In this document: in pieces, positions 22,316 through 34,339 of the stretch
Numbering within the stretch: position 1 is the stretch's first letter
Layout of the letters: every line of letters begins with the position of its first letter
Assembly (NCBI GenBank): GCA_963277665.1
Contig: OY728128.1
Location: 1,865,096,988-1,865,160,987 of the forward strand
Direction of reading: 5' to 3'
Source of the DNA: Viscum album
Lineage: Eukaryota > Streptophyta > Magnoliopsida > Santalales > Viscaceae
DNA: 64,000 bases
Position numbers and translations under genes: made by a program
The notes under the pieces: generated by a model
The model's database searches: none
What the model was told of the DNA's origin: nothing
Seen by the model: only the letters and a program-made list of their open reading frames with translations

Positions 22316-24351
22316 TGTAACACCCCAAGGATTTACAACTAAATTTAATATAGAATGTAATTAATGCAATAATAATTCTATTTGAAACAACACTTTGTTA
22401 TTGTAACATATACATTAAACATAATTTTTCCACCTATGTGTTTTGAATTTCAAAAACATATATGCATGGTTGCTATCAGTAAGATATTTAGGGTCTGATA
22501 GGATTAACTTACATTTTTGGTGAATAATAACTTGACCTTAGGAATAGCAAGATGACCCTTATGAATAGTACATCTTCCTAATTAATAGTAATTTCACCCA
22601 TGAAGGTATAAATAAAATTTAGGCGCCTTATAAATGAAATAATGATATAATTATATCATGGTATAAGTAAGTGAATATTTATGAATTAATAATTAAGTGT
22701 TGGTATTTTTGTTAATAATAAATATTTAGTTATAATTTTATAATTAATAAATTTATTTAAAAAAAATATTTTCATAAAATGTATTAATAAATAAATATTT
22801 TGGTGTCCAGTTATTTTAGGATAATTTAATAAGACTGTAGTTAATTTTTCAGGGTGTTATAAAATCAGTTTTAATTTTAAAAATTATATTTTTTGAGTAA
22901 ATAATGATTTTAATTAAAAATAAAATTTCTCATATTTAGAAAAAAAATTCATAAAATGGAGTTCATTTTTAAATTATACATGTTGAAAAATGTTTAGGGT
23001 GATTTTTTTGTATTTTTTTGAAATAATTTAATTTTTAGTGAATAGTAAAATACAGTAATTTACAATATAAATGCATTATAAGCTAAATACACTATTCATT
23101 GAGTCATGTATGAGGTAGGAACCCTTGGTTGGAACTCACATGCACTTATTACTATATTTAGTCACAATAATCAACACTATTGGTTGACTTGAGCAAAATA
23201 ATAAAATAATGAGAAATTACCCCTCTCCCCCACTATAAAATCCACCCTTTACTCCCTCTTCTCCTCAACCCTTTCAAGCTTTGATACTTTTCAAATTTCT
23301 ACCCAATACTCTTCTTAAGATCCTCCCCCATGTAAAAAAGCTCTTGGTATCATCAAAATACCAAAATCTATCCCCTTAAGGGGATTCTCAAGGAGGAGTA
23401 TTCAAGAGGCAATATCCTCTTCCTTTCCCTTTTATTTTTCTTCTCAAATTATTTCTTTTATTATTCTCTCCTCACCTACTCTATATAAATGAACATGATG
23501 AATCCAATATCATTTATATACAAGAATTATATCATTTTAATTGAATAACTGTCATCAATCTCTTTACTCCCTCTCTTTTATTTTAAAAACGAAATCATCA
23601 TCCAGGAGGTACTGATTTATAACCTTCATGGACGGAAAACTTTCATTCATTAATTTATTCTTCAAAGATGGTCGTGATACCATTTTTATGGTTAAAACAG
23701 ACTATAATATATGAATTATAACCTATTTTATTTTCTTAAACTAATATATATACATAATAATAATTCATAAAACAAAATGAGTTTGTTATGATCAATAACC
23801 ATCGTAATAATGAAAACAATTATCACTAGATAAATTATCTAATGATTCATCCTCATACCATATAAATAAATGATATATATAACCATTTAGACTTTTTTTA
23901 TGTTCATTAAAATCATATAAATTCAATTTTTTATAATTACACCCTTTCCACATAAAGTTCCATACTCATATACAAGTATACCGATTGTGAAAATCAAGGA
24001 AACAAATGCTCCCAGGAAATAAAATTGTATCTTATAACTCATCAAAAAGGCCATAAATGAACTTAATAAAATGAAAATAAATAAAATTAATTTATATAAG
24101 GTCTTTAATTAATTAATTAATGGATTTAATTTGATTATCTTGGATGTTAAGGTCAAGTGCAGAACTCATTCGGACGTATGGTAAGAGTTTCTGCCCGAAC
24201 CTCTATTTTCTTTCAGGTTACTCTTTTTCTCTCTTTATCCAAATTAAATTATTAATTATTATTATATAATCATCATAAATTATATTTGAATGTTCTATAT
24301 ATATGTTCCAATAATAATCCTTCTTTATTTTATGGGGAGTTACATGTTTTA
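22316..24351 (+). repeat. 3' LTR of element A, first part
   Basis: Starts TGTAACACCCCAAGG and aligns with 1907 onward. It keeps the TATAAAA box at 23235-23241 that is mutated in the 5' copy. It is cut at 24351 by gypsy B; the remainder is at 34340-35504. The TTTTA at 24347-24351 is the left target duplication of B. Confidence 0.9.
23235..23241 (+). promoter_or_regulatory. TATA box in the 3' LTR of element A
   Basis: TATAAAA followed by a C-rich stretch (CCACCCTTTACTCCC). The position suits the U3 promoter of the family. Confidence 0.5.
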
Positions 24352-26313
24352 TGTAAGAACATGGATCTTCTTTCCAAGTACGAATCTTGCTTTCTGGTTG
24401 TTTTTGAGAAAAAGAGGATTTTCTAGAAATTTCAGGAGTACACTTCATGTAATCGATTTCTATGGGTGACTGTGTACTAGCTAGGTAACAGCTGAGTACA
24501 TGGCTATGTGTGGTGACCTGGACACTGCCTAAAGTGGATGCTGGAAAAGGCAAGTACACGTCGTGTACTTTATTTTTTTCATTAAACAGACTGGGGTTGC
24601 ATCTAATTGACAGAACCCTTTTTCTCTTTGTCTGTCTTGTCCAAGAGTGACTTTACCACCACATATCTTCTTTGAGCCTTTAACTCATCGTACGTTATCC
24701 GAATCGACCGTCTTCAATTGCATTGGAATCACGTCGGTGAGTTATCCCCTCTTCTTGAACATTATCTCCTGATTTATCCTCTCTCTCAAGTTATCCTTGG
24801 TTGAACGTTTTTAATGTTTTTTTAGATATATGGAATTATAGGGAAATTCAAGGCTTGAGACTCAAGTATATCAATCGTACAACACCGAGGTAGGTGGTTT
24901 GTGCCTTTCTATAGATAGTCCTTGAGTTATATGTGCAAAAAGTGCCCAATACCCTTGTTTGGGGTATTGTGTGGTTATGGTTATAGCCCTTTTATTTACC
25001 TTCTATGTCTAGTTTATTTGGATAGAGGTTAATTTTTGAGAATAGTTTCATCTTTACTAAGCTATGGATGTTTTTCCCATGTTTTCTTATTTTGACCGTT
25101 TGGTCTAGCTTTGCCTGCTAAGCTGCTGCTTTGCTTTCCATGCCTAGTATTGTTAGGGTGGAGTGATTATTATCTGACATGATATGATATTCTATAGTTT
25201 TTTATCCAATTAGTTCTTGAGGTTTACTTTGGTTGTTGATTATCATTTATGTACGATTTTTTTACATAAGGCTGCGAGAACCTGGTGTAGTGAGACCATA
25301 GGGGAAATTGATATTGAGGGCTTTCCCAGAGTGTTTGTTGTAATTATAACACTACGAGACCATAGGGGGTATTGACGTTGAGTGCTCCCTCAGAGTGTCT
25401 ATAGTTACATTACGAGACCACATGAGGAATTGACATTGAGTGCTTTCTCAGAGTGTCTATAGTTTACCGCTAAAATACTATAGGGGGAATTGACGGTGAG
25501 TGCTTCCTCAGAGAGTCTTTGATCACACATGACTATAGGGGGAATTGACAGTGAGTGCTTCCTTAGAGAGTCTTTGGTACATCTTTCCTAATATTGTGAA
25601 CTAGAGGGGTTACGCTGTGAGAAATACCTAGAGGGTTTCTTGTTTTTTTGTTGGTTTATTAAATACTTAAAAGTAAATGTTTGTGAATGAAACTGTAGGA
25701 CTGTTTACTTTTGAGTACTTTTGTGTTCACTGCTTCATTTTTCTTATTGCCTACCATATGTATTCACTGAATATTAGGCATAGATCTTTGGGTGGTTTCC
25801 TACCGGGATAAGTCTCAGACCTTGTTTGGGCCATGCTTTTGGGCCCAAACAGATTATATTTCTGCAGGTATAGATATGGGAAATCACCCTTCTACTTTAG
25901 GCACTTGATTATTGTGGAGCTGGGGAGCATGGGACCAAGCTGATTCTTGCGATGTTTTGGATCTGTTTACTTTCTTTTCTTTTGTACTTCTGTTTAGTAC
26001 TTTATTTCAACATTGTGATGTGTTTGGATGCTTTCCTAGACATATGTATTATGAATCATTTATATATATGTGTGTGCTCTAGTGATTTATTACTTCCCTT
26101 GTTTACTTATTGCATGTTTTACTGGTTCTATTATTGCTATCTGTTTACTTCTGCTGTGTAAATATTCCAATGAGGGAATAGTTTTCCCACTATTACACCC
26201 AAGGCCCTCACTCCTAGTCAGCAACCTTTAGCGTTCGGGGAAATGAGCTTGAGGCCATGTGACCAACCGGGTACGGGGCAACTCTGGGTGACTCCCAGAA
26301 CTGGGATGTTACA
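24352..26313 (+). repeat. 5' LTR of element B
   Basis: Starts TGTAAGAACATGG and ends GGGATGTTACA; paired with 32338-34334. It contains five degenerate copies of a roughly 58-bp unit (25292-25581) and a CTACCGGGATAAGTCTCAGACC block near 25801 shared in form with the other gypsy LTRs. It also has GTACACGTCGTGTAC-like dyads near its start (24555-24570). Confidence 0.9.
25292..25581 (+). repeat. Tandem repeat, five units of about 58 bp, in the LTR of B
   Basis: Unit core GGGGGAATTGACGTTGAGTG, then a CTTCCTCAGAGTGTCT-like end. The same array is present in the 3' LTR at 33318-33605, so it belonged to the element before insertion. Confidence 0.85.
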
Positions 26314-26316
26314 AAG

Positions 26317-26328
26317 TGGTATCTGAGG
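26317..26328 (+). other. Primer binding site of element B
   Basis: TGGTATCTGAGG starts four bases after the LTR end and matches the initiator-Met site TGGTATCAGAGC at 10 of 12 positions. Confidence 0.75.
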
Positions 26329-27730
26329 AATTATTTTCTTCTTGACTTACTATTTGGAGCCTATATCTAGGGATAGGAAGGAATAGGTACTTGGTAATAA
26401 GTAGTGCCCGGGAGTAGCTAACCCATGTATAGGGAAAATCCAATCTACCTCGTTATTTCAATTTTTATGGTTTTACAATTTTACAGTTTATTTGATTTCA
26501 CCATTGGGTGATTCACATGTTTTGTGTTGTTATTGTTGATATTGTTAAGGTTTTATTTCTATTCCAACCCGAGGATATGAGGGTATGCCATATCATGCAT
26601 CATATAGGCACTTGTTAGAAATCACATGTCATGCATTCTTACCATGCCATTTAGGGTGTATTAGTGATTGCATGTTGTTGTGATAGATGGTGTGCTAGAT
26701 ATACATGTTGTTGTGATAGATGGCTTGATTGAATACCTGTTTTTGATAGGGGATTTAATTGTGTAAGGTTTCTTTTGAATAAACACCAATATTTGGTTCT
26801 TGAGGTGTTATGGGCCCTCATGGATCAGAATTTGGTGGATCATTACACTGTTATTCTTGAAAATGACATGTATAAGATTCCAAGATTTGGATCGTGGGGA
26901 GTATGGGCCCTCACAGATCGGAATTTGGAACCTTAATGTTTGTTTCAGTGTTTTCTGGATTCTAGAGTAGTTTCTGAGGCTTACTATCTAGAAGAACCCA
27001 GAATACATGACGTGTAATGATGACTACATTCCATATGTCCTTCTGTTTGGGAAGGAACTATTTTTCTTAAGTAAATTATATGTATTATATGTACACACCA
27101 TGTATACTTTAACCGTGTCACTAGTTGTGTGGGTAGAGACACGAGGTTGGGAAATCATTGGGGGAACACTCCGTGTACCGGTTGTACACACCGTGTTGTG
27201 TAGACCATGTGTCCACCTGTGTGACTAACAAAACGGATGGATAAAACTTAAGTTATACATGCCATTTAAATCTTCAACACGCCGTGTAGAGTCGGCTGTG
27301 TAACAACAACACAGGTCGGTGAAGTTCGTCTAGTACACGCCGTGTCTGGAACTAACACGACGTGTAGTCTGGTTCTAGGAGAACCATGTGGCTTAGCCGT
27401 ATAGAATAATTTGGGTAGGGGAAGAGGATTCAACCACACGATGTATGTTAGGAAAACACACTGGGTGTATGGGGTGTTACACATCCTGGGTTGGCAGAAG
27501 TACACATCCATGTGAAGGATTAAGGGAACACGTCGTGCAGTCATTGTACATGTCGTGTATCAATGTTTTGAAAAACATGAATGCTTTCTTTCTCTTGTTC
27601 CCTTCTTACACTTCTAAGTTTCAGTCCTTGTTAATCTTGATCTATTGTGTGCACTTAACCTTTTAGATTCATGCCACTGAGATGTTCTCTGTTTGTCTTC
27701 CAGTTAAAGGGTAGTGATCAGACACCAGAT
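26329..27730 (+). other. Long leader of element B without a gene
   Basis: About 1.4 kb between primer site and gag. No supported coding frame. Positions 27170-27560 hold many short imperfect dyads of the type ACACGCCGTGT and ACACGACGTGT. Confidence 0.6.
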
Positions 27731-28890
27731 ATGACTGATCAGGGGCTACTAGCAGATCCTCCAATTGTGTCAGTCTTGGCACCGACCATCATTCCAGACA
27801 CAGGTGCTGATGCACACTTCTGAGAGGTATTTATGAGGTTTATGAATACCTTCTAGAGAGTACCGCATCCTTCCCCACCAATGGAAGATTTGACGTGGGT
27901 CTTTCAACAGTAGTATCCTCCCACTTTCTCAGGGGATGGAGGACCCCAGGCTATAGAGTCATGGTTAGAATCAATGATAGCAATATTCGAGCATCTGGAG
28001 ATGCCTCCAGAGAGGAGGGTCAAGCTTGCTATATATATGCTTCAGGATTCTGAAAAGAGATGGTGGGATGTGATCTCACAGGCGGGATGCCATAAAGTTA
28101 TGGTGTGGGATGAGTTTCAGTGTACCTTCTATGACTACTTCTACCCAGAGACTTTGAGGGTCGATTGATCCCAAGAGTTTATAAGTCTGGATCAAGGTAC
28201 TCTATCAGCTATGAAGTATTCTTCTCACTTCAAAGAGCTACAATGTTTTACACCCTTTTGGGGGAGATAAATTTTTCCTTGCACGAAAGTTTGAGGATGG
28301 TCTCAGGCAGGATATTCGGGCTCAGGTGAACATCTTCAGGTAGACTTCTATATCTTCTGTAGTCAATCAGGCACTGATCACAGAGCATAACCTGAGGGAT
28401 TTTGGAGCTGTGAGCTAGGGAGGTTCTACATCCAGAGTTAGTGCTTCTCCGGATGATATCAAGAAGTGCCACAAGAAGTCTATATGTGGAGATCCAAGTA
28501 GGTGGGATGCATATTCTGGTATCCAGGTGGTGTGCTACCAGTGCGGGAAGAGTGGGAAGACAAGGACACATTTCCCAAGATACCCAGTGGAGTGTTGATC
28601 TTACAGTAATATGGGGCATCTTCAGCACTTCTGTTAGTTTTTCTCACTGGCAGCTGGTTACAAGGTTTCTTCTATGACTCTACATTTAGGATCATCACCA
28701 CCATTTTCTCATCAGTCAGGGAACTGGAGTTCTTCCAACCGTTCAGGCTGAGGTGGAGGTCGTGGCCAGGGTAGCCAGTCGCTAGGATTTCAACGATAAC
28801 AGGGTGGATCAGCTCAGGGTGGCCAAGCAGGGTCATAAGGCTGTGGTGTAGGTCAGAATTTTGCAGTGGAGCAGACCCAGTAGGAGCAGA
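27731..28890 (+). pseudogene. gag: gag of element B (broken)
   Basis: Retrotransposon Gag. The start is ATG 27731 (MTDQGLLADPP). The family core runs about 27900-28240 with a YPPTFSGDGGPQAIESWL stretch, EKRWWDV and WDEFQCTFYDYFYP, closely following the Gag pattern of plant gypsy elements. A zinc-knuckle remnant (CYQCGKSGKTRTHF, with the usual His position changed) is near 28532. In-frame stops occur near 27823 and 28166, and frames shift after about 28250. Confidence 0.82.
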
Positions 28891-28899
28891 ATCCCGAAC

Positions 28900-31800
28900 C
28901 CTCTATAGTTTGAGGTACGATCCTAGTTGCCTCAGTTTTAGCTTCTGTACTTTTTGATATAGGGGCTTCCCATAGCTTTATATATGTTTCTATTTTGGAG
29001 AGCCTTAGGCTCTGTATATTTTCTTCTACTAATTTCTTGACGCTAGACACTTTTTTGGGAACTAGAACGGCTAGTGTACATCAGTGCAAGGAGTGCCCTC
29101 TTGAGGTTGGTGGGTGTCACTTCTTCTGGGACCACTATGTCTTAGAGATGACGGGATATGATGTCATTCTCGGAATGGACTGGTTGGTTCCCTTCCAGGT
29201 TGTTGTCGATTGCTATCATCGTAGGGTGAGTTTCACGTCGCCAGAGGGCAGGTCGTTTCTTTATAAGGATGAATAGGATATTCAGGTGAGAAGAGCGGGA
29301 CCCAAGCATCATGGGTTAGGAGAATTTACAGCCTAGATTGCTAGTCTATATCTGGATGACCAGGGGAATTCCAAGATAGACTTTCCTCTAGTGGTGGATT
29401 GTTTCAGGTATGTCTTTCCAGAAGAGTTTTCAGGTTTTCCTTCAGAGTGAGAGGTGGAATTTTCTATTGATCTTGTTCCAGGAGCGGCACCGGTGTCCAT
29501 TCCTCCTTGTAGGATGGCTACACCAGAGTTGAATGAGCTTAAGAAGCAGTTTGAGGAGTTGTAGGAAAAGGTTTTCATTCAACCCAGTACTTCTCCTTGG
29601 CGTTCACCAGTTCTGTTCACAAAGAAGGCGAACGGTACCCTCATACTTTGCATGGATTATTGAAAGCTGAACCAGTTGATGGTCAAGAACTAATATCCCT
29701 TGTTGAGGATTGATGATCTCTTTGATCAGTTCCAAGGATAATGGGTGTTCTTGAAGATTTACTTGAGATCTAGTTATCATCAGTTGTGCGTTAGACCATC
29801 AGATATACCTCTTATAGCCTTTTAGAGAAAGTATGGTCTATACGAGTATATGGTTCTGTCATTCGGTCTCACGAATGCACCTGAAATTTTCATGGCACTG
29901 ATGAACCGAGTGTTCCATCCATATTTGGATTCTTTCATGGTGGTCTTCATTGATGATATCTTGGTATACTCTCACACTCGACATGACCATGCCACACATC
30001 TTGATATCTTTTTGAGTGCACTGAGAGAGCATCAGTTATATGTTATGCTCTCAAAATTCCACTTTTGGATGGACCATATTCACTTCTTGGGTCATGTTAT
30101 CTCAGAGATAGGAATATCAGTAGATACAGAGAAAGTGAGAGCAGTAGTTTCCTGGGAGCATCCAAAGAACATCTTTGAGGTACAAAGTTTTCTAGGGATG
30201 GATGGTTACTAAAGACAATTCATACAAGACTTTTCACGCTTAGCAGTGCCACTGACAGGCCTGACTAAGAATGGTATGAAGTACTTGTGGTTAGATTCTT
30301 GTGAGTCAGCCTTTCAAGAGCTAAAATAGAGGTTGACTTCAGCATTGATACTAGTATTTCTAGAACCAGGAATGAGTTATGATGTGTACTATGATGTATT
30401 AGGTATCATGTTGGGAGCTGTGATTTTGCAGGGAGGAGTCATTGCATTTGGGTCTCAGTAGTTGAGGCTACATGAGAAGAATTAACCAACGCATGATCTT
30501 GAGTTGGCTGCTGTTGTTCATGCTTTATGATGTTGGAGACACTACCTTCTGGGAGATAATTTCGTGGTTTTCACCGACCAAAAAAGTCTCAAGTACATCT
30601 TCACTCAGTGTGACCTAAATTTGAGATAGCGAAGGTGGGTTGAGTACCTTCAGTATCTTAACTTTGTACTTACCTATATGCCTGAGAAAGTCAACAATAT
30701 GGCTAATGCATTGAGCAGGAGGACTCGGATACATGTAGTTTAGGAGGCCAATAGTGAGTAGAAGCTAATGGATCTGTTCTCTGAGATGCATTTGGAGGTG
30801 CATGATATATAGGGGAAGACGTTTCTTTCTTCTATAGTTGTTACCTCTACTCTACTTGATCGAGTGCGAATGAGGAAGAAATCAAATTCTGAAGGCCTAG
30901 TCCTATGGAAGAGTGTGTCAGGAGAGGACCCTATTCCTAGATGAACTATAGGAGAGGGTGAGATCTTGCATTTTCATGGACGCGTGTGGGTTCCAGAAGA
31001 CATACACGAGGAGCTAATGTAGGAATTTCATTCATGAATTTGGGTAGTTCATCCTGGTGTCACCAAGATGTATTGAGATCTGCACTGTCAGTATTGGTGG
31101 CTAGGTATGAAGAGAGATGTTTCTAGTTTTGCCATGAGGTGTTCCACCTGTCAGCAAGTGAAGGCAGAGCACCAGAGACCAGCAGGGCTTTTTTAGCAGT
31201 TACCCATTCCTGAGTGGAAATGGAATGATGTCACGATGGATTTCATGATAGGTTTTCCAAGGTAACCTCGAGGGAATGATGCAGTTTGGGTTTTCATTGA
31301 AATATTCATGAAGTTTTCTCACTTCTTGCTGATCAAGGAGACCTTTAGTGTTGATGAGCTAGAACGGTTGTACATCCGAGATATTACACGTCTATATGGG
31401 GTTCCACACTCCATTAATTCAGAAAGGAACACCCATTTTACTTCTCGGGTCTGGCAGGGACTTCAGAGGGATTTGGGGACATAGGTACTTCTAAGTATAG
31501 CTTACCATCCTCAGACAGATGGCCAGTCTGAACATATGATTCTAGTGATTGAGGACATGCTTTGAGCATGCATCCTGGATTATTGAGGTTCTTGGGAGAA
31601 ACAAATACCTCTCGGGGAGTTTTCCAATAATAATATTTTTCAAGCAACTATTCAGATGGCACCTTATGAGGACTTGTATAGTACGCCATGCCGATTACCC
31701 TTATGCTGGCTGGAGGTAGGATAGGCAGCTATGTTGGGACCACGTCTTGTTTAGGAGACCACAGAGCAGATAGAGCTTATTCAGAAGAGGATGGCTACTG

Positions 31801-32297
31801 CACAGTCATGACATAAGTCTTATGCTGATCGACGGAGATGACCTCTGGAGTTTGAGGTTGGAGATCAGGTTTTTCTGCATGTCACACTAAGGTTGGGACA
31901 TAGGAGGATTAGGAGACATGGTAAGCTTTCACTGAGATACTTCAGGTTGTTTGAGGTATTGGAGAGAGTTGGTTCGTTTGTCTATCGGTTACAGTTACCA
32001 CAAAGGTACCGAGTTATGCATGATGTCTTCCACGTTTCTCAGCTCTGACATTACTTCTTAGACTTATCTCATGTTTTCCAACCTGAGGAGGTTGAGCTCA
32101 AGTTGGACACCTCATTTGAGGAGCGTCCTATCCGAATTATTGATCGAAGTGCGAAGGTTCTCTGTGGTCGGTTTGTTCCTCTAGTATGAGTGTTATGGCA
32201 GCACAGGCGAGTATAGGATGAGACTTGGGAGAGGGAGACCGATGTACGATCGCAATGGCCAGAGCTGTTCAAGGATTCTTCTTCTACACCTCCTTGA
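28900..32297 (+). pseudogene. pol: pol of element B: protease, RT, RNase H, integrase, chromodomain-like tail (broken)
   Basis: Protease (about 28950-29200) shows a FDIGASHSFI active-site region, where the family has D-S/T-G-A-S, and ends VILGMDWL. RT runs 29500-30200 with intact FIDDILVYS (29946) and FLGHVIS. RNase H runs 30340-30720 with [24 protein letters not shown] and ALSRR. Integrase runs 30940-31980 with CSTCQQVKAEHQRP (31140), a DFM core start and YHPQTDGQSE (31505). The chromodomain-like tail runs 32110-32280 (WERETD...WPELF), and the frame ends at 32295. Everything stays in one frame but at least 25 stops interrupt it. Many sit where the family has Gln (CAG to TAG at 29562, 30327, 30459 and 30627) or Arg (CGA to TGA), as expected from cytosine deamination. 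Confidence 0.92.
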
Positions 32298-32324
32298 TAG
32301 GGAAATTTAGGGACAAAATTCTTT

Positions 32325-32335
32325 AAGGGGGGAAG
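32325..32335 (+). other. Polypurine tract of element B
   Basis: AAGGGGGGAAG lies two bases before the 3' LTR start as placed here. Confidence 0.75.
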
Positions 32336-32337
32336 TT

Positions 32338-34334
32338 TTTAAGGTCTCAGATCTTATTTTCAGGTACAAATCTTTCTTTATGGTTGTTTTTGAGAAAAAG
32401 AGGAGTTTCTGGAAATTTCAGGAGTACACACCATGTACTTTAAGTACATGTCGTGTACTCAGTTGTCGCGGGTGACCGTGTACTGGCTGGGTAACAGCCG
32501 AGTACATGGCTGTGTGCAGTGAGCTGAAGACTGCATAATGCGGAGGCTGGAAAAGGCAAGTACATGCCGTGTACATTTAAAATACATGTCATGTACTTTC
32601 TTTTTTCATTAAATGGACCAGGGTCTCATCTAATCAACAGAACACTTTTTCTCTTCATCTGTCTCATCTAGGATCGACCGTATAGTCGTGGATCTTCTCT
32701 GAGCCCCCGAATCGCTATCCATTCTCTGAATCAACCACCATCAATTGTGTTGGAATCATATCAGTGAGTTCTCCCTTCCTTTTGAACATCATCTCTTGAT
32801 TTCTCCTCTCTCTCAGGTTATCCTCAGTTGAACATTTTTAACGTTTTTGTAGATCTACGGGATTATTAGAAGATTCAAGGCCTAAGACTCATGTATATCG
32901 ATCGTACAATGTCAAGGTAGGTGGTTTGTTCCTTTCTATAGATAGTCCTGGAGTTATATGTGCAAAAAGTTCCCAATACCCTTGTTCAGGGTATTATGTG
33001 GTTATGATTCTAGCCCTTTTATTTTCTTGCTATGTCTAGTTTGTTTGGATAGAGGTTAAATGTTGAGAATAGGGTCATCTTTGCTAAGATATTGATGTTT
33101 TCCCATGTTTTCTTATTTTGACCATTTGGTCTAGCTTTTCCTATTAGGCTACTGCTTTGCTTTCCATGCCTAGTATTGTTAGGGTGGAGTGATTATTATC
33201 TAACATGATATGATATGATGTAGTTTTTTAGCCAAGTAGTTCTTGAGGTTTACTTTGGTTTTTTATTATCGTTTATGCATGATTGCTTTACACGGGGTTA
33301 GGGGAACTTGGTGTAGTGAGACCACAGGGGAAATTGACATTGAGGGATTTCCTAGAGTGTCTGTTATAATTATCACATTAAGAGACCGTAGGGGGATTAA
33401 CGTTGAGTGCTACCTCAGAGTGTCTATAGTTGCGTTACGAGAACACAAGAGGAATTGACATTGAGTGCTTCTTCAGAGTGTCTATAGTTTACTACTAAAA
33501 GACTATAGGGAGAATTGACAGTGAGTGCTTCCTCAGAGAGTTTTTGATCACATGTGACTATAGTGGAAATTGATGGTGAGTTCTTCCTCAGAGTGTATTT
33601 GGTATATCTTTCCTTGTATTGTGAACCAGAGGGGTTAGGCTATGAGAACTACCCATAGGGTTGCTTGTTTTTGTGTTGGTTTATTAAATTCTTAAAAGTA
33701 AATGTTTGTGAATGAAACTGGAGGACTGTTTACATTTTAGTACTTATGCATTCACTGCTTCATTCTACTTATTGCTTGTCATATATATTCACTGACGGTT
33801 AGGCACATATCTTTGGGTGGTTGCCTACTGGGATTAGTCTCACACCCTGTTTGGGTCATGATTTTGGGCCCAAATAGATTATATTGTTGTAAGTATAGAT
33901 AAGGGAAAGCACCCTTCTACTTCAGGTACTTGATTGTTGTAGAGCTGGGGAACAGGGGACCAAGCTAAGGCTTGCAATGTTGTGGAACTGTTTACTTTTA
34001 TTTTGTACTTTGGTTTAGTAATGTATTCCAACATTGTGATGTGTTTGGATGCTTTCCTAGACATATATTTCATGCATAATTTATATATGTATGTGTGCTC
34101 CAGTGATTTATTACTTCTGCTATTTACTTATTGCGTGTTTTATTGATTCTGTTATTGCTATCAGTTTACTTCTATTGTGTTACTCTGCCAATGAGGGAAT
34201 AGTTTCCCCACTATCACACACAATGCCCTCACTGTTAGTCGATAGCCTCTAGTGTTCAGGGAAATGCACTTGAGGCCATATGACCAACCGGGTACAGGGC
34301 ACCTCTGGGCGGCTCCCAGAACTGGGACGTTACA
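32338..34334 (+). repeat. 3' LTR of element B
   Basis: Pairs with 24352-26313 and ends GGGACGTTACA. The first bases read TTTAAGGTCTCAG instead of TGTAAGAACATG, so the exact start is uncertain by a few bases. It holds the second copy of the 58-bp tandem repeat (33318-33605). Confidence 0.9.
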
Positions 34335-34339
34335 TTTTA

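Larger units (their letters stand above)
24352..34334 (+). mobile_element. Ty3/gypsy retrotransposon B, nested in the 3' LTR of A
   Basis: A 9983-bp element with two LTRs of about 2.0 kb (24352-26313 and 32338-34334). It has a tRNA-Met-type primer site, gag, pol in the order protease-RT-RNase H-integrase, a chromodomain-like tail and a polypurine tract. It is flanked by a perfect target duplication TTTTA (24347-24351 and 34335-34339), and removing the element restores the A LTR sequence CATGTTTTAAAAGGATCT. It belongs to the chromovirus branch, probably Tekay/Del. Protease to integrase lie in a single reading frame, broken mainly by point-mutation stops rather than shifts, so it is dead but less scrambled than A. 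Confidence 0.94.

Noticed and set aside
32069..32272. Minus-strand frame near the end of pol of element B
   Set aside because: It is a shadow of the chromodomain-like tail on the plus strand.
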